Source: Rhopalosiphum padi (taxonomy: Eukaryota; Arthropoda; Insecta; Hemiptera; Aphididae). Taken from it: a DNA stretch of 64,000 nt. The notes beneath the pieces are model-generated. The model did not search any database. It had not been told where the DNA came from and saw only the letters and a list, made by a program, of their open reading frames with translations. The stretch lies in contig NC_083598.1 in the NCBI RefSeq assembly GCF_020882245.1, forward strand, positions 8,115,178-8,179,177, given 5' to 3'. The first letter of the stretch is position 1, and every line of letters starts with the position of its first letter. This document shows, piece after piece, positions 1 through 13,400 of this stretch. The position numbers and the translations under genes were made by a program.

Positions 1-772
1 GACTGGAGGACATGTAAATGTCGTAGGTATCTAAAATGTTGGGAAACAGCCAGAGTCGAAGAGAAAACATAGCGTGTGTAACTTTTCCGTATCAAAATGA
101 AAACCGAACTGTATCTCGAATAATCATAATCACAGCGGAGAACGGCCGTATAACAACCAACAGTGACTGGACCAAAAACATCGAATCCGTACTTTTGAAT
201 TTATAACAATAATTGTATCAACGATAGATACGTTGAACGTTCGTCAAATACGTATTTTCGTTCTAAAAATAATGTTTCATATACGTAGGAATCTACCTAT
301 TATACTCGTCTTATAATGTTAAAATTTATAAATAAATACGTTTCGATAAAATATTATGAATACGATTATGACACCAGTAATATCAACATTTTCTTCAAAA
401 CTTTCGTTTGTATCCTCACAGTATTCATAAGATATTATACTATACGTTTATTATGATTTTACGCTGTGTATAATTTTTCAAGTACAAACATTGTACCTGT
501 GTAGATTGTAGGTGTAGAGTTAATGATGGATCCAATAAATGCCGTTTTGTTTGAAATAATATAATATAAGTACTATACTTATATTGGAAAGTTGAACTTT
601 CAAATGCCTTAACTGAGCATTTTGTAAAAAGTCACTTTCCACATTTTTGCATTGGACCATTATATTTGAAACTTTGAGAGCAATGATAAATCAAAAGCCA
701 CTGTGAGCGGAATTCGGATCATCCTAAAATGGTCAACATTTAATTAAAGCCGATCGATTATATTTAATATAG
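1..772. other. AT-rich non-coding stretch
   Basis: No coding exon, splice-linked frame or repeat with definable ends was seen. Confidence 0.5.
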
Positions 773-1207
773 TTAAGAGGACGCCACACCCGCGTGTTTT
801 CTCCGTCTTACAGATGTACAGCATAGACAACTTTACGTTCGCAATAGTTAATTTTAGTATGTCGTTTTAAAATTAGAATGAATTAAACTGTTTTACAATT
901 TATTGGTGAGATTGTTATCTTGCGAATCTCGAAGGTTTTTATTGATATTTTATCACTTTAATTTAACTTCTAATTTACGAATAATTTCAGTTTTAAAATG
1001 TTCATAACTTACTTCGTAGTTAAAATCTCAATAAAAGCTTCCGTGATTCGCAAGATAAAAATCTATTACCTTTAAATTATAAAATAGGTCAATTCGCACT
1101 AATTTTAAAAACATTACAGTAAATAGATTATCGCGAACGTACAACGATTTGTTATGTTGTACGTTTGTAAGAAGGAGACAATACACGCTAGCGTGGTTTC
1201 CTCTTGA
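773..1207. mobile_element. Foldback MITE, TTAA family, member 1
   Basis: 435-bp element with long imperfect inverted arms. The left end is TTAAGAGGACGCCACACCCG and the right end, reverse complemented, is TCAAGAGGAAACCACGCTAG. Matching continues through CTTACA, GTACA, TACGTTCGC and TTTTAAAATTAG for over 100 nt. An inner pair (TTATCTTGCGAATC near 918 and its complement near 1050) extends the hairpin towards the centre. There is no transposase frame. The flanks are TTAA on the left and TTGA on the right, so a TTAA (or TA) target duplication with one mutation is likely. Confidence 0.75.
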
Positions 1208-1765
1208 GCTAGCTTACATGAATTGTCTCTGGCATTAAGCTTAATTGCCCAACAAACAGTACAAACCGTATACCTCGATTTTCTTCAAAAACTTCTGTCA
1301 AACCCGAAAAATTACCCAAATTTCTGCTAGTGCTATTCACTGCAGCGTTAAATCGTTCGATTTTTTTCCCTTCCTTTATTTTTGCCGCCTCGCAAAACAT
1401 CTCACACATATACTAATCAAACACGTTCATTAAATCGATGTAGATAATTTCGCGATCAACTCGCGCGGACTCTAAAAGAAAGGGAATATATAATAATATG
1501 TACTATAGTGATAATCTACGCGAGCACCGGCTGCACCCCACTCGAAAACCGCCGGACACACAATCCTTCCACGCGACAACTTTACTGCTGCAGCGAAGAA
1601 CCATTTATTTTACCCGTACACACATCACGTCCTATAGCCGTCGCCGCATATAGTCACCACAAGCGCGAACCGTGGTTCGTGACCTAATTACCACAGACAA
1701 CCTTCTCCGACCGTGAAATGTTTACGTTAAAACAAATACGAGTCGGTTATAAGTACGTTTTACGT

Positions 1766-1836
1766 TATATAATATTATTTTATGTTATTCAGTCATTTCG
1801 TGCGTGTTCAGTATCTAACTTAACTACTAGGTAAGT
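1766..1836 (+). promoter_or_regulatory. Candidate TATA/initiator promoter with short first exon and splice donor
   Basis: TATATAA at 1766-1772 lies about 25 nt upstream of an insect-type initiator TTCAGTC whose A is at 1791. Forty nt later is a perfect donor CTACTAG|GTAAGT (donor at 1831-1836). The upstream 300 nt are CpG-rich (CGCG and GCCG clusters from 1450). No ATG lies in the 40-nt exon, so it would be untranslated. No partner exon was identified. Confidence 0.33.
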
Positions 1837-1937
1837 TCGTATTCGATATTCCGAGTAGAAACTGTCAATATTTCGCCAAAAGCCGGTCCGCTCTCCGCGT
1901 TCGTTACACGCGTTGTATGGTTGTCAGGGTCATGTTC

Positions 1938-2815
1938 TAGGGATGGGCATCACGTTCTCATAGTCTTTAAAATAATTATTTAAAATCAATCTGAGAAATG
2001 CGTTCCCTTTCGCGGTCAAGATTATAGATAATCGGATTCAAGATAAGAAACATTTTATAACGATTTTTGGTAATGTTCTTCCGCTGTAACGAGAATAAAA
2101 GTGAAAAATCACTTTCTGCAAATCCGAATTTTATATAGTTTTTAATTTTTAATTTTTAAATATTTATGACTTTTCGAAAAAACATTTATCTTAAAAATAC
2201 TCGTGTGAAAAGTATTTAAATACAAACATAAATACTTTAAAATAGTATTTAAATAATACTAAAATAGTTTTAATTATTAATTAATATTATATAATAGATA
2301 TCAAATTAGGTAAAATTCCATAACCATTTATCGTGTATTAAAACAAATGTAACATTTTATACAATAGGTATATTTATAATTTATATTAATGTAACATAAT
2401 ATAAATTAATGTAAATTTAAACTTATAAATGAACATATAATATAAATATATTGGCAGTTAAATGTAACAAAAAAAAAATTTAGTTAAAAAAATTGTTATT
2501 AATATTATTTTTTGCATTTTCAATTGACATCGTACATTTAAAATATTAAGCATTTTTCTTATGTTACTTTAATTGCAATCTTATTTGTCTTATTACATGT
2601 AACTATAAGTGACAATCGACAGCTGATATATGTGATCCATCTATATAATAATATAATAAACGATAACAAAGTATTTCATATTCAAATACAAATACTTTAA
2701 ATAGTTTTTACAATACTACCTATAAAATTCAAATACAATTTCAAATAAATTGAAAGTACTTAAATGATTTTCATCATGATATACTTTACAAAACTGCAGG
2801 TATCGTCCAACCATT
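1938..2815. repeat. AT-rich stretch with recurrent AAATACTTT motif, possible decayed transposon
   Basis: It begins CTAGGGATGGGCATCAC and ends, in reverse complement, TGGTTGGACGATACC, both reminiscent of hAT-type ends. Internally, AAATACTTT and AGTATTTAAATA recur near 2210-2265 and 2670-2760. No target duplication was found, so the boundaries are tentative. Confidence 0.25.
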
Positions 2816-5800
2816 TTAAATTCCTAAATTTTATAATATAGCTAATGTTTTACTTTTAATCCACGTCCCATTACCACGTAACATCAAGTGTACGGTTTCT
2901 GTAAAAATTAAATAATTATAATAATGTAATAATATGATCCTACAAGCAATAATAATATTTACACGTAAATAATCATAGTAAAAATATTATTTTGAGTGTG
3001 ACTACAGTATTTAATATCGATACACTGATTTAAAACTTAAGTGAATAGTAATAATAATACACGCGTACGACTGAAATAAATTTTATTAAGTCTACACAGG
3101 ACACGGAACACGCGAATATAAATGTACGGAAGTATGCGGAAATGCCTAAATAATAATAATAATATTGAGCGTAGGAAATTGTATTTAAAATCTAACTCAG
3201 AAGGCGAACTTACGTATAATATTATTAAATAATTACAAGCCCGACGTACTGTTAATAAAGTGTATTAGCTACGAAGTCAGGATTTTTTTTCGTCGTAGGG
3301 AAGGGGGTTCGAAATTATGTTATTTTCAATTAAGATTTATGAATTATAAATATGATAATGACTAATGAGTATAAATCCACGGTTACTCGGTATAACTTAT
3401 GGCATTATAGTTTTAAAATGAAATGCATTGACTGCTGTTTTATAATTTGAAATTAATAATATGAGAAATTGTGAAATGTAATTAGCTGACTTCCATCGGT
3501 TTTCAACAACAACATACATCACATTAAGTATACTCGTAATATAAAGCCTACGCTTTCACCGCGTCTGTATATTAAGCCTCTTGATCTATATTATTAGGAT
3601 AAAGAGACGAGTGACGAAAAGCAGTATATCTCGATATTTATGTTTATTTAATATTTTGACGATTGGTTTGACATTTTTGGGAGGAGGACTTCAGTACACA
3701 TAGCTACTCCTCATCCTATATAATCCAAATTATGCGTCAATGACGCGTATTCATCCCATCATCCGGATAGAAATCACGCTTCTCCGAAATGTCAATATTA
3801 AAATAATAATAAGCTTATAAGTACATATATTCATTTAATATAATATATAGTATATGTATTATGTACAGTACGAGATTTCTATTAGACACGTCAATATGTG
3901 AACAACCTTTCACATGCGGCGTGTAAATGTTAATTTTAAATAAAACGTTTGTTCGTTCGTACTATACCTACCTATAATAATAGGACGAACCTTTAATGCG
4001 TTTATTTTATTGTAGGCTTGTAGACACATTTTTCGATGACTATATAGTCACAGTCACATCGCGCCTAGTATGAGGCAGATACGTACTATATACATAGTAT
4101 TATGTTATTGGGGGAGTCTACTAATTCCGCTCAAACCATTTGAGGCCAAAAGCACAAATACTGCGTTTTTTAAAAAATCAGACCAATTGACTAAATAGCG
4201 GCTATTGGCAATTTAAATACAAATAAAATAAGAAAAACGTATTATTAACATGTTATTTCGTCTATCGTTCAAATTCATACTTGTGTGCGTAAACGTGCAT
4301 ATAATAATAATAATAATAAGAAGTAAAATAACGTTTAATAAAATTCCCGATTCTGTGATGACATATTTAACCAATCACGTTAACCAATAATCAGTTTATC
4401 AATAAATAAGTTTTTAATTTTCAAACATTTTGGTATACACATCATTTACGTATAATTCGATTTCGATTGAATTAGATTTAATGACAATATTGTTATAACC
4501 TTCAGGTATAAATCAAAATCGCAAATTCAATTTTCAATTTGAATGCAAGCGTAATTGGTACACTGACCCAAAACTAAAATTTTGTCTTATTGGGTGCAAT
4601 TGGTCTATGCCCCGTTATTGACTGTTGAAACACAGTAGTTAGTCTTGGGTCGTTTCCTGCAAAAATAATTTGTAATAAATTGTACGAAATACTGTTTGCG
4701 AACTAACACACACAAACATGAAATCTAATGGTTTTTGATTAATCTAAATAATGTACCTACATAAGAATTTGAAAAGGATTCGCGAAATTTTTATTCATCT
4801 GAAATGATCTTCATTTCGTCAATCTGAAATAGGTAATAGTTGAATAATTATAATATGATGAATAATTTTCAACTTTATAGATTCCCTCGTTTTCGATTCG
4901 ATAATCGAATTTTTAATTGTTTATTTGTATTATAAAATATTGTAACACATAAGTGAATAATAAAATATTATGTTTTAAAAATGTAATATATTAATTGTAA
5001 TTTATTATTAACTAGAAGTGATCGACGAGGTGCGTTCTAAAAGAAGTTAAAAATTAAATTGATTTGAATACCCACTAGTTGTAGCTTTTAATATTAAATA
5101 ATTTATAACTTTTGGTTTTTAGGTATTTCTAATCGTCTGTATCAGATAGGATACAGTCCATTTCTTCATACTATTTATATAAAAGGTTTGGTACTCCGAT
5201 TGGGGTTAATCGAACGCGTATAGGTAGATTAGACTTATGCATTATAATTTATAATGCAAACATCTTTAGAGAAACGAACTGATAGCAAAGAGAGGGGTTT
5301 GGAATTTTCAAAAAAAAAATAAGAACATACAACTTATTCAGTAACACAGATATTCGCCATAATATATTGCTAATAATATTGTCTGCTGATGCTTGTTAAA
5401 TTAGAACATGTATTAATTATATGTCCATGGCCTAGAGGGATCTACATAACTAATTGAACACTCGAACACAGATATTGCAATCGCATTGAAACTTGGAAAA
5501 TGCTGACGATGGGCGGAACTACACTTACGCAGTATAATATACTCACGGTGCCACTGTTGCAGATGTACAACGACCATTATATTTATATAGGTACACCTAC
5601 GCGACGTCTCATAAAATATTGTTTTTATACACCACGAACCACTTTTTCGGTCCAACCCGACTGCAAATACGCGGGTAACTCGCATCGCGATCGACAGACG
5701 GAATGACGGTCGTAGATTTCAGTGTAACGTGACAGCGCCCAAAGTGGTGCGATATTTTTAGGTCGGCTGACGTTAAAACAAAATAACCAATCGGTAGGTA

Positions 5801-8219
5801 TGAGGAAAAAAGAAGAAGAAATACGTGTCACGAGGGCCTTTGCGACGTTTAATACCAAACTGCTGCGGTGGGTAAAAGGTGAAACCGTAATCGTTAAATT
5901 ATAGTAATGATGTACGACTATATTCCATGATCTAACGCATAGTATCTAATGAATACAAGTAGCGTAACTCTTGGGATTCAAGGGTGTGCCTTTGCACTCC
6001 AAGACGATAATATTTATATTTTACAGATAATACGTTATTAAAACTGATAGATTTGTATTGTACATTTTAACAAATTACATTTTTAATGATAAAAGTTATA
6101 ATTTTTAAAACATAAATTCATATTTTTCCGTAGATACATTTATTCAATTTTATAAATACTTTGATAGTATTTATCTTAAATTATATCTTTTGGATTTATT
6201 GTCGAGATATATACTTGTTAAAATGTCATTAAATAATAATGAAAAAAAAAATCTTCTGAATTTTTTTCAACTTAATCTTTTTTAATCGAAAACAATATTA
6301 ATATTTAGTATTATTGGATGATGCAAATTGTTTCGTCACTTCTTGGAACTTTCGACATTTCCATTATTTTTGCATTCTTATTTGTTTTTTGCGTTATTTG
6401 AAAATTAATTATTTGTACCTACAAGATGATAAAACTAACCGACAAGGGCCTTTCATTCTTTATTTGATTTATTATTATTATTACTGTTATCAATTATTAT
6501 GTTACTATAATTTAAATTATTTTATATTTTATTATTATAATAAAACCTCTACATAATGAAAGTTAGTCGACATTTTGTCTGCTGTGGTAGGGGGGATCAA
6601 ATAAAAAAATGAATAATATCAAAATATATCAAAAACATGATAGGTATATATTATATCTAAACTCGTATGTGTATTATTATTTAAAACAAATCAGTGGTTA
6701 TAGCGTATTCATAATACTTCAATAACATTTTAACAGATATACCTATGCTGAATGAGACAGCAATTATTTACGACGGATAAGATTAACTATAATAGTACAA
6801 TAATGTATAAAATGTACATAGTAATAAAATATACTTAGATAAAAATTATCAAAATATAGCCATAAAAGTGTTCGTTTTTTTTTAGTGTACCATATTTAGA
6901 GGTATTCCTATAAATACGAGTAAGTGGTGAAAATGTTACGGTTCTGAAAAAATGTCCGCTATTTTAACTAAAAGGGAGGTATCACTGTATTTACTTAAAT
7001 TTTTAATTGTTTGTCATTAGTTTTAATATATTTGAATTGAATTTAACCCTCATTTATATTTCAATAAAATAAAATATTAGTTTTACATTATGTATAATGA
7101 CGCATAAACTAAATTACATTTTGTAATAAACCTAAATTATTCTGGTAAAATCTTCAAATATTTTGTCATAAGTTATAACTTAATTATGTTGTCAGCTGTA
7201 CCGGATAAAAATCGGAAAAAACAATTACGATTTATCATTATTTTACATAAATCTAGCACTGATTTAATCTTTTATCGATACAATTTCTGGTACCTAAGCC
7301 TTTAAAATAAACACGAAAATGAATACATTTGTTCATGAAATATGTATCTGAATTCTCATTTTCAATCTATTGTTTTTGTTTAACTCAATCCGTTGTGTCC
7401 TGTTTAAACTGAAACGTATATACCTAATCATTCCATTGAAGGTTCACCATTATTCACTACATAGCCACGCTATAATTTTATCATATTGATTATTCCATAA
7501 AATATGTAACATAATAACAATATTTCTTATCACATCGCCCACTAAAATTGTATGTCCAAAAACAATTTTGCACAGAAAAATTTCCCCGCATGCCATTCCT
7601 TTAAATATGCTATGATTAGAAATAAAGTATCTGGCATGAGTTCGGCTGTTTCATAGTTGTTTCACATGTCTACGATGTTTGAAACATTGTAGTAACATCT
7701 CTGTACAAATATATACATATGTAATATGTAAGCTGTACAGTAAGTATAACTGCCATACATTTAGTAAACTGTACAAAATGTGTATAGAAATAATTTATAA
7801 TAACGTATAATTAGAATAATTAGACATTGTACATTTTTACGGTAGAAGTTATTATATATAAGTATACGGTCCAACCGGCTCATAGCATTTGCTTTTTAGT
7901 CAACGAACGCCCGAGAAGTCGACAGTTTAGAATCAGATTCAAACAAATAGTATTTAATTCTCGTCCAAATACGCCAGCATCTTTTCGGTGCGTGTTGCGT
8001 GATACAAACAAACGAAATATTAATTACTTAATATGATGTATTATAATGGTTGATTGAAAACAATTTACAAAATTGACATTGTCATTTAGAGTTATTATCT
8101 TTAGTTCCGATTTATTGATATCAATAATATAATGTTTATAAAGTATGATAGGTACTACAATATTTTAATCTAACAATTTATGAGTGTGTACAATACCACC
8201 CATGCGGAGAAGACGGAGA

Positions 8220-8231
8220 GGGGGGGGGGGG
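8220..8231 (+). repeat. Homopolymer G12
   Basis: Twelve consecutive G in an AT-rich context, preceded by GGAGAAGACGGAGA. Confidence 0.9.
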
Positions 8232-10402
8232 TTCTTACGAGTTATTGCCCTGATTTAACACACGTGGCTCTGGTTAGACGTTACATAATTTAATTTAAAT
8301 AATAATAATAACGAAATATTAATAAGATTGTAAATTAATTAACATATTATTTATTTAATGTTTAAGTTTTTCATCAAGACCCGCGTAGCGTAATATCATA
8401 ACCATAATAATTAAATTGTTTTTTTTTTTTGCATATCAGTGGAATTCTCAACTTTTGTAGAAGATACGTCTCGTTTTACCGTCGTTGAGACCTTGAACTA
8501 TTCAATCTCGGGTGGTGGATTGTTGAATATTTATGCTATTTATAATTTGGTACGGTACGCCAGCCTGTACGTCATATATTTTATTATAACACACACTCGA
8601 CCAGGTATTTTATAGGCCACGGAGTATTATAACGTAGAATACAAATATTCACTTTTAAAATTCCCTATACACAACTACTCCCAAGAATTATTTAATATAT
8701 TTAACAATTGTTTGTTTATACATTGTTAACCCAACTGAATTATACGATATTCTGCAGTAACGTGTAATAAATTGTAATGAAAAATTAGTATTATTTTTAT
8801 TTTTTTAATATACTTTTTATTGATTTTCCTGTCACCCACCTTTTAATCGTTGTAATTGAATTATTATAAATTTAAAATTTAAATCTCCGTCAGGAAAATT
8901 ATGAGACCAATGAATACCTCTTCCAAAGCTCCCCATCAAGTCATGTACAGAACATGAGGGCCGAAAACGAGTTAAAATATAATTAGTGTAATTAGTGATA
9001 TTATAAAATATAAATTTGAGAAATATTTCAATAACGTGCGAAATTTTTTCAATATTTATATTTTAACAGTTTGTTTTATTTTTATATAAGTTTACCTTTA
9101 CGAAGATTTGTCATTAATGATTGAATTCTATCATAATAAAAATATTTAAATTTGTATAAATTGACAAATAAATATTGAACTTTTACACGCCACAATAGAA
9201 ATTATTCTATAAAAACATAAAAAGAGTATAGGTAAGTATAATTTTTTGTTATTATAATAAAATTACAAAAATCAAATATGTTTGAAATATATTTACCGTC
9301 CATAACGATGTTATTGTTATATATATTCATAATAATAACTATAGTTATTAATAAAATAGTTCCAAAATTGCATGGTCGTCAATCCAAGCCTTTTTCTCAT
9401 TTCCCATTAAAAAAACTTAATAGTTTCTCTAAAAGTATTAAATAGTCGAAAACCGCAAGAACCAAATAATATATCAACCGCATTTGGCATTCAAGGTGTT
9501 AATAATAAATATTAGTGTTTAAAACAAAAACAAATTTAATGTTATAAGTGTCTGTAAAATGTTTTAGACTTCATACATTAAAAGTATTTAATATAATATT
9601 GTACTACTGCAGTTGCAATCACACGCATTTTCCACCTCACTCAAACAATAGCGACGAACGTCCCAGATCATAATATTGTATTATACGCTGACTGTTTTGA
9701 TTTCCGGCCAAACTTCATAATATGAATATAGCGCGTTACAAAGTCGATCGTGACATCAACAAGATCTTCAGTGGCAATATACGATCACACATTTTACACT
9801 ATTATTAAATTGGCGTGTTAACCCGCTCAATACGCCTAACCACTGTATACATTTTGTAAGTCGTGTGTGTTTTGACGGATTTATGCTCTGTTAGAGACGA
9901 ACAATTTACCGAAATAGTAGTGCGGTGCAGTCGGCACTTAGGTCAAAAAAAGCACAATAATATTTTTTCTCAAAAACAAAAACTGTTCGTGAGGTTTCGA
10001 ATCCGCTAAGAAAACTTTAAGTTTCTGTCGTGGTAAAATATATAGTTATAATATTGTCATCGTCATAATATAATAATAGTATGTGATTTAAAAGAGACAT
10101 TTACACATATCCTACAGCATTACCTTTCAGCTGTATATATACTATTGCTTATTCATTGGTGCCCATAAACAGAGGTTTATGAATTATAAAAATTTCGTCA
10201 GATCGAAAAATTTATCGTATTACTGCCAACTTCTTACTCGCTATGTATTATGCAATTGCGCAAGTAGGATTTTCTCAAGAATCACTCCCTTATCGAACCT
10301 GCACATCAATGCACAGAGAATATTTCAGTGCGAAAAGAATACAAAAAAATCATATAGTTAAACTTTGTAGATATAGTATAGGACCTACACTGTAGTAATA
10401 TA

Positions 10403-10465
10403 GGATGATCAATTTATAAAAGAAAAAACGGGGATAAACATGATTGACGAATCACCCTGTATAAA
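10403..10465. repeat. Very short inverted-repeat remnant
   Basis: Left TATAGGATGATCAATT and right, reverse complemented, TATACAGGGTGATTCGTCAATC enclose about 25 nt. Similar short AGGRTGAT elements are typical of decayed DNA transposons. The inverted match is only approximate. Confidence 0.25.
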
Positions 10466-13400
10466 ATAATTATAATACTGGTGATTAAAAATCTAGTTTA
10501 ATTATTATTGAATACGTACCACCTGGGCGCCTATTTCATATATTTCGAACTTGTATTATAGAATTAATATAATATGGTTTGAATAGTATTAACTAATAAA
10601 TAATAATTACATTTCGTAAACGGATTAGTTGAACCATTATTCTATACATTTCCAAGGTTGTAAAGGAAATGTGTTAGGTATTATAACCACGACCTCAATG
10701 AAAAAGATTTTTGCCACCATCGTGATACATAATATTGTATTATCGTCAATGCTGCACGTCGAAAATGGAAATCAATAGGTTCGACCGAAGAATTTCACTT
10801 AACAAGCGATGTTTCTTACTTCGTACCTAAACGTAATTTATATAATAAATTAACATGTTTCACATAATAATAATAACAATATTATTTCATCAAATAATAC
10901 TTAACACTAAATAAAATCATAAAATAAGCGTGCATAATGCCACTCCACTAAGTGTAGCATAATCGTGATGTTTAACAATGTTGAAGTTCGGTTTTAATCC
11001 GAACGTGCACATGCCACGACCGTTTGAGTTTTGAAGAGCTCGCTGATCGACTACACTATATTTGATCAATTATTGTACAATATACTTACGTGACGATATA
11101 GTTATGCATTGTACACACTTAATATTATTATTTTCATTAAAAGTAAAATTATTTATGCTAAGTTTAATAGTTCATTTGTATATAGTTATATATATACACT
11201 ATACATGTTTTAAGATATACATGTGAATTGTACACATTTGAACGTCTTCTCCGCGAGTATTAGCAAACCGAACCATCTTTCTGCCATTTACAGCCGGTAG
11301 ACTGTTTGAAACTTAACGAAATTATCCAAAATCATCGTCCAACACACATAATATCATAATAGATTACTTTCTAAAAATTCCGTAACACCATATAGGTACG
11401 CACCGCATGGGCATGAGACGACAACTGATAAAACAATCTCGAAATATTAAATAGATATCGATCGGAGTGTCACAGCATATAGCATACCTACCATATGCAT
11501 AATAAGTTTACCAAATTAAAGTACGTTATACTTATACAATCATGCAGATTAAAGTATTAGTGAGATACCGCGACGTAAGGCACAATGTCACAGCATAACC
11601 TAACCACACTAATTCACCCACAAACACACATAAACACACACTATACGTACTTAAAATAATTTATATGGATTTAAAATACGCAGACCGTATAGGTTATCCG
11701 TATATACTATTAATATTACGTAACATCTCAATAATTTTTAGTACTTGGTGAATATTGGATCATTTTACTAGACCGATTTTCAAAATGAAAAATAACGGTG
11801 CATACCTAAGTTTATAGTATATAAGAACTCGTGTATATTGGTATCAATAAAATACTTATCACTTGGTTTGAATTTGCATGTGAGTAGGTGTAATGATCCT
11901 ATTAAAAAGAAACAAAACAACATTTTTAAATTATTTTAAGTAAATAATAGCTGTCATATAAAAATATAAGTATTATTGTTAGCTTACAGAAATTTACAAT
12001 AATAATAGTATAATATATAGTGCCTATCTATTCACTTCAAATTGTAACTGATGATAAAGATTTTCTTCTCGAGACACGAAAATAGTGTCAATAATTTTCG
12101 TGTCACGCATTATAAAAAATAATCATCCCACACATATTATAATATATTAGGAAAATCGGCAGTGAACACGGGACCTATGTGAATGAAACAAATAAATGTA
12201 TAATCTATTAGAGTGAAAAACGGCACGTGCGATTTAGGCCCGATTGAACACAGAGGAAATGTCGTTTTCGGGAGAAAAATATTCCGCGTCATTACAACAC
12301 ATACGTTATGTAACTTGACCAGATTATTTTTTATTAAAAACTTTCATATGATAAATGTTTGTGTGTGTATATTTTATGGTTAAATTGGTTAGATTAATAA
12401 TAGGTGGTCAATATGAATGACATACTATCCCCAAGCTATATTATAGACGTATATAACATATAACACATCTTGATTAAATTTATTAGTTATTGTACTTTTT
12501 TGGAGAAATTACATTTTTTTAATAAGAAATATATATATAAAAAATAGTTTAATAATAATTATAAAATAATAAAAAATGTAGAGAAATTTAATTTTAAAAT
12601 CTTAGTTATAAAGAATTTAAAAGGATATCAGGAAGACATTTTGTGTATTAAAAGTTAAAACATTCTAAAAATAATTTTACTAGACATTAACCAAAAAATA
12701 CATATATATTAACCCGAATAAAAATGCAGTCACGAGCGCCACTCAAATGTGTGTTTAAATTTTCCACTGTGCTGTTTTTAAACACAACATTTAAATGATC
12801 AATATGCGCGTAAGTATTTAAGAACAAAATCTGACGACTCGTACATTAATTGACCGCAAGTCTTTCGATACGCACGGTTGGTGCGTTTAAAATTTAAATT
12901 TAAACATAATAAACCGGACCCTTCGCCTTCGGAAATCCTATAGTCGCGACGAGTCTATAATATGCGCACGTGTCGGATTTTTTTTTTTTCACTGAAAATA
13001 TATTTACATAACATAGGTATTAGGTGCGTACCTATATCGTATACGTTCGTCTCAACATATGTATACGAAACGGGAATACCGTCATTCAGTAGCAATCCGA
13101 TTACAGAGTGTAAAAATTATGCGCGTTTGTCACGCGCGTACAGTAACAACTAACAATATTAAAAAATAATAATAATATTAATTATAATAGATACACTACT
13201 CGCTACGTATGCAAAAGTATGGAACACGATGCATGTGTTTGGCGTCGCCGGTTCGCGACGTGCGAAATCCAACAATAATATTACGTTAGTTTTCGTAGCT
13301 TATTATATTTCATTAGGTATAAGTAGGTATGTAGGCAGGTATTAGGTATAGTTTTGCGGATAAACGCGCGTGACGGCGGCGGTGACCTTCATCGAGGAAA

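Noticed and set aside
779..830. Acceptor-like CTCCGTCTTACAG followed by ATG
   Set aside because: This is the conserved terminal region of the foldback MITE, not an exon boundary.
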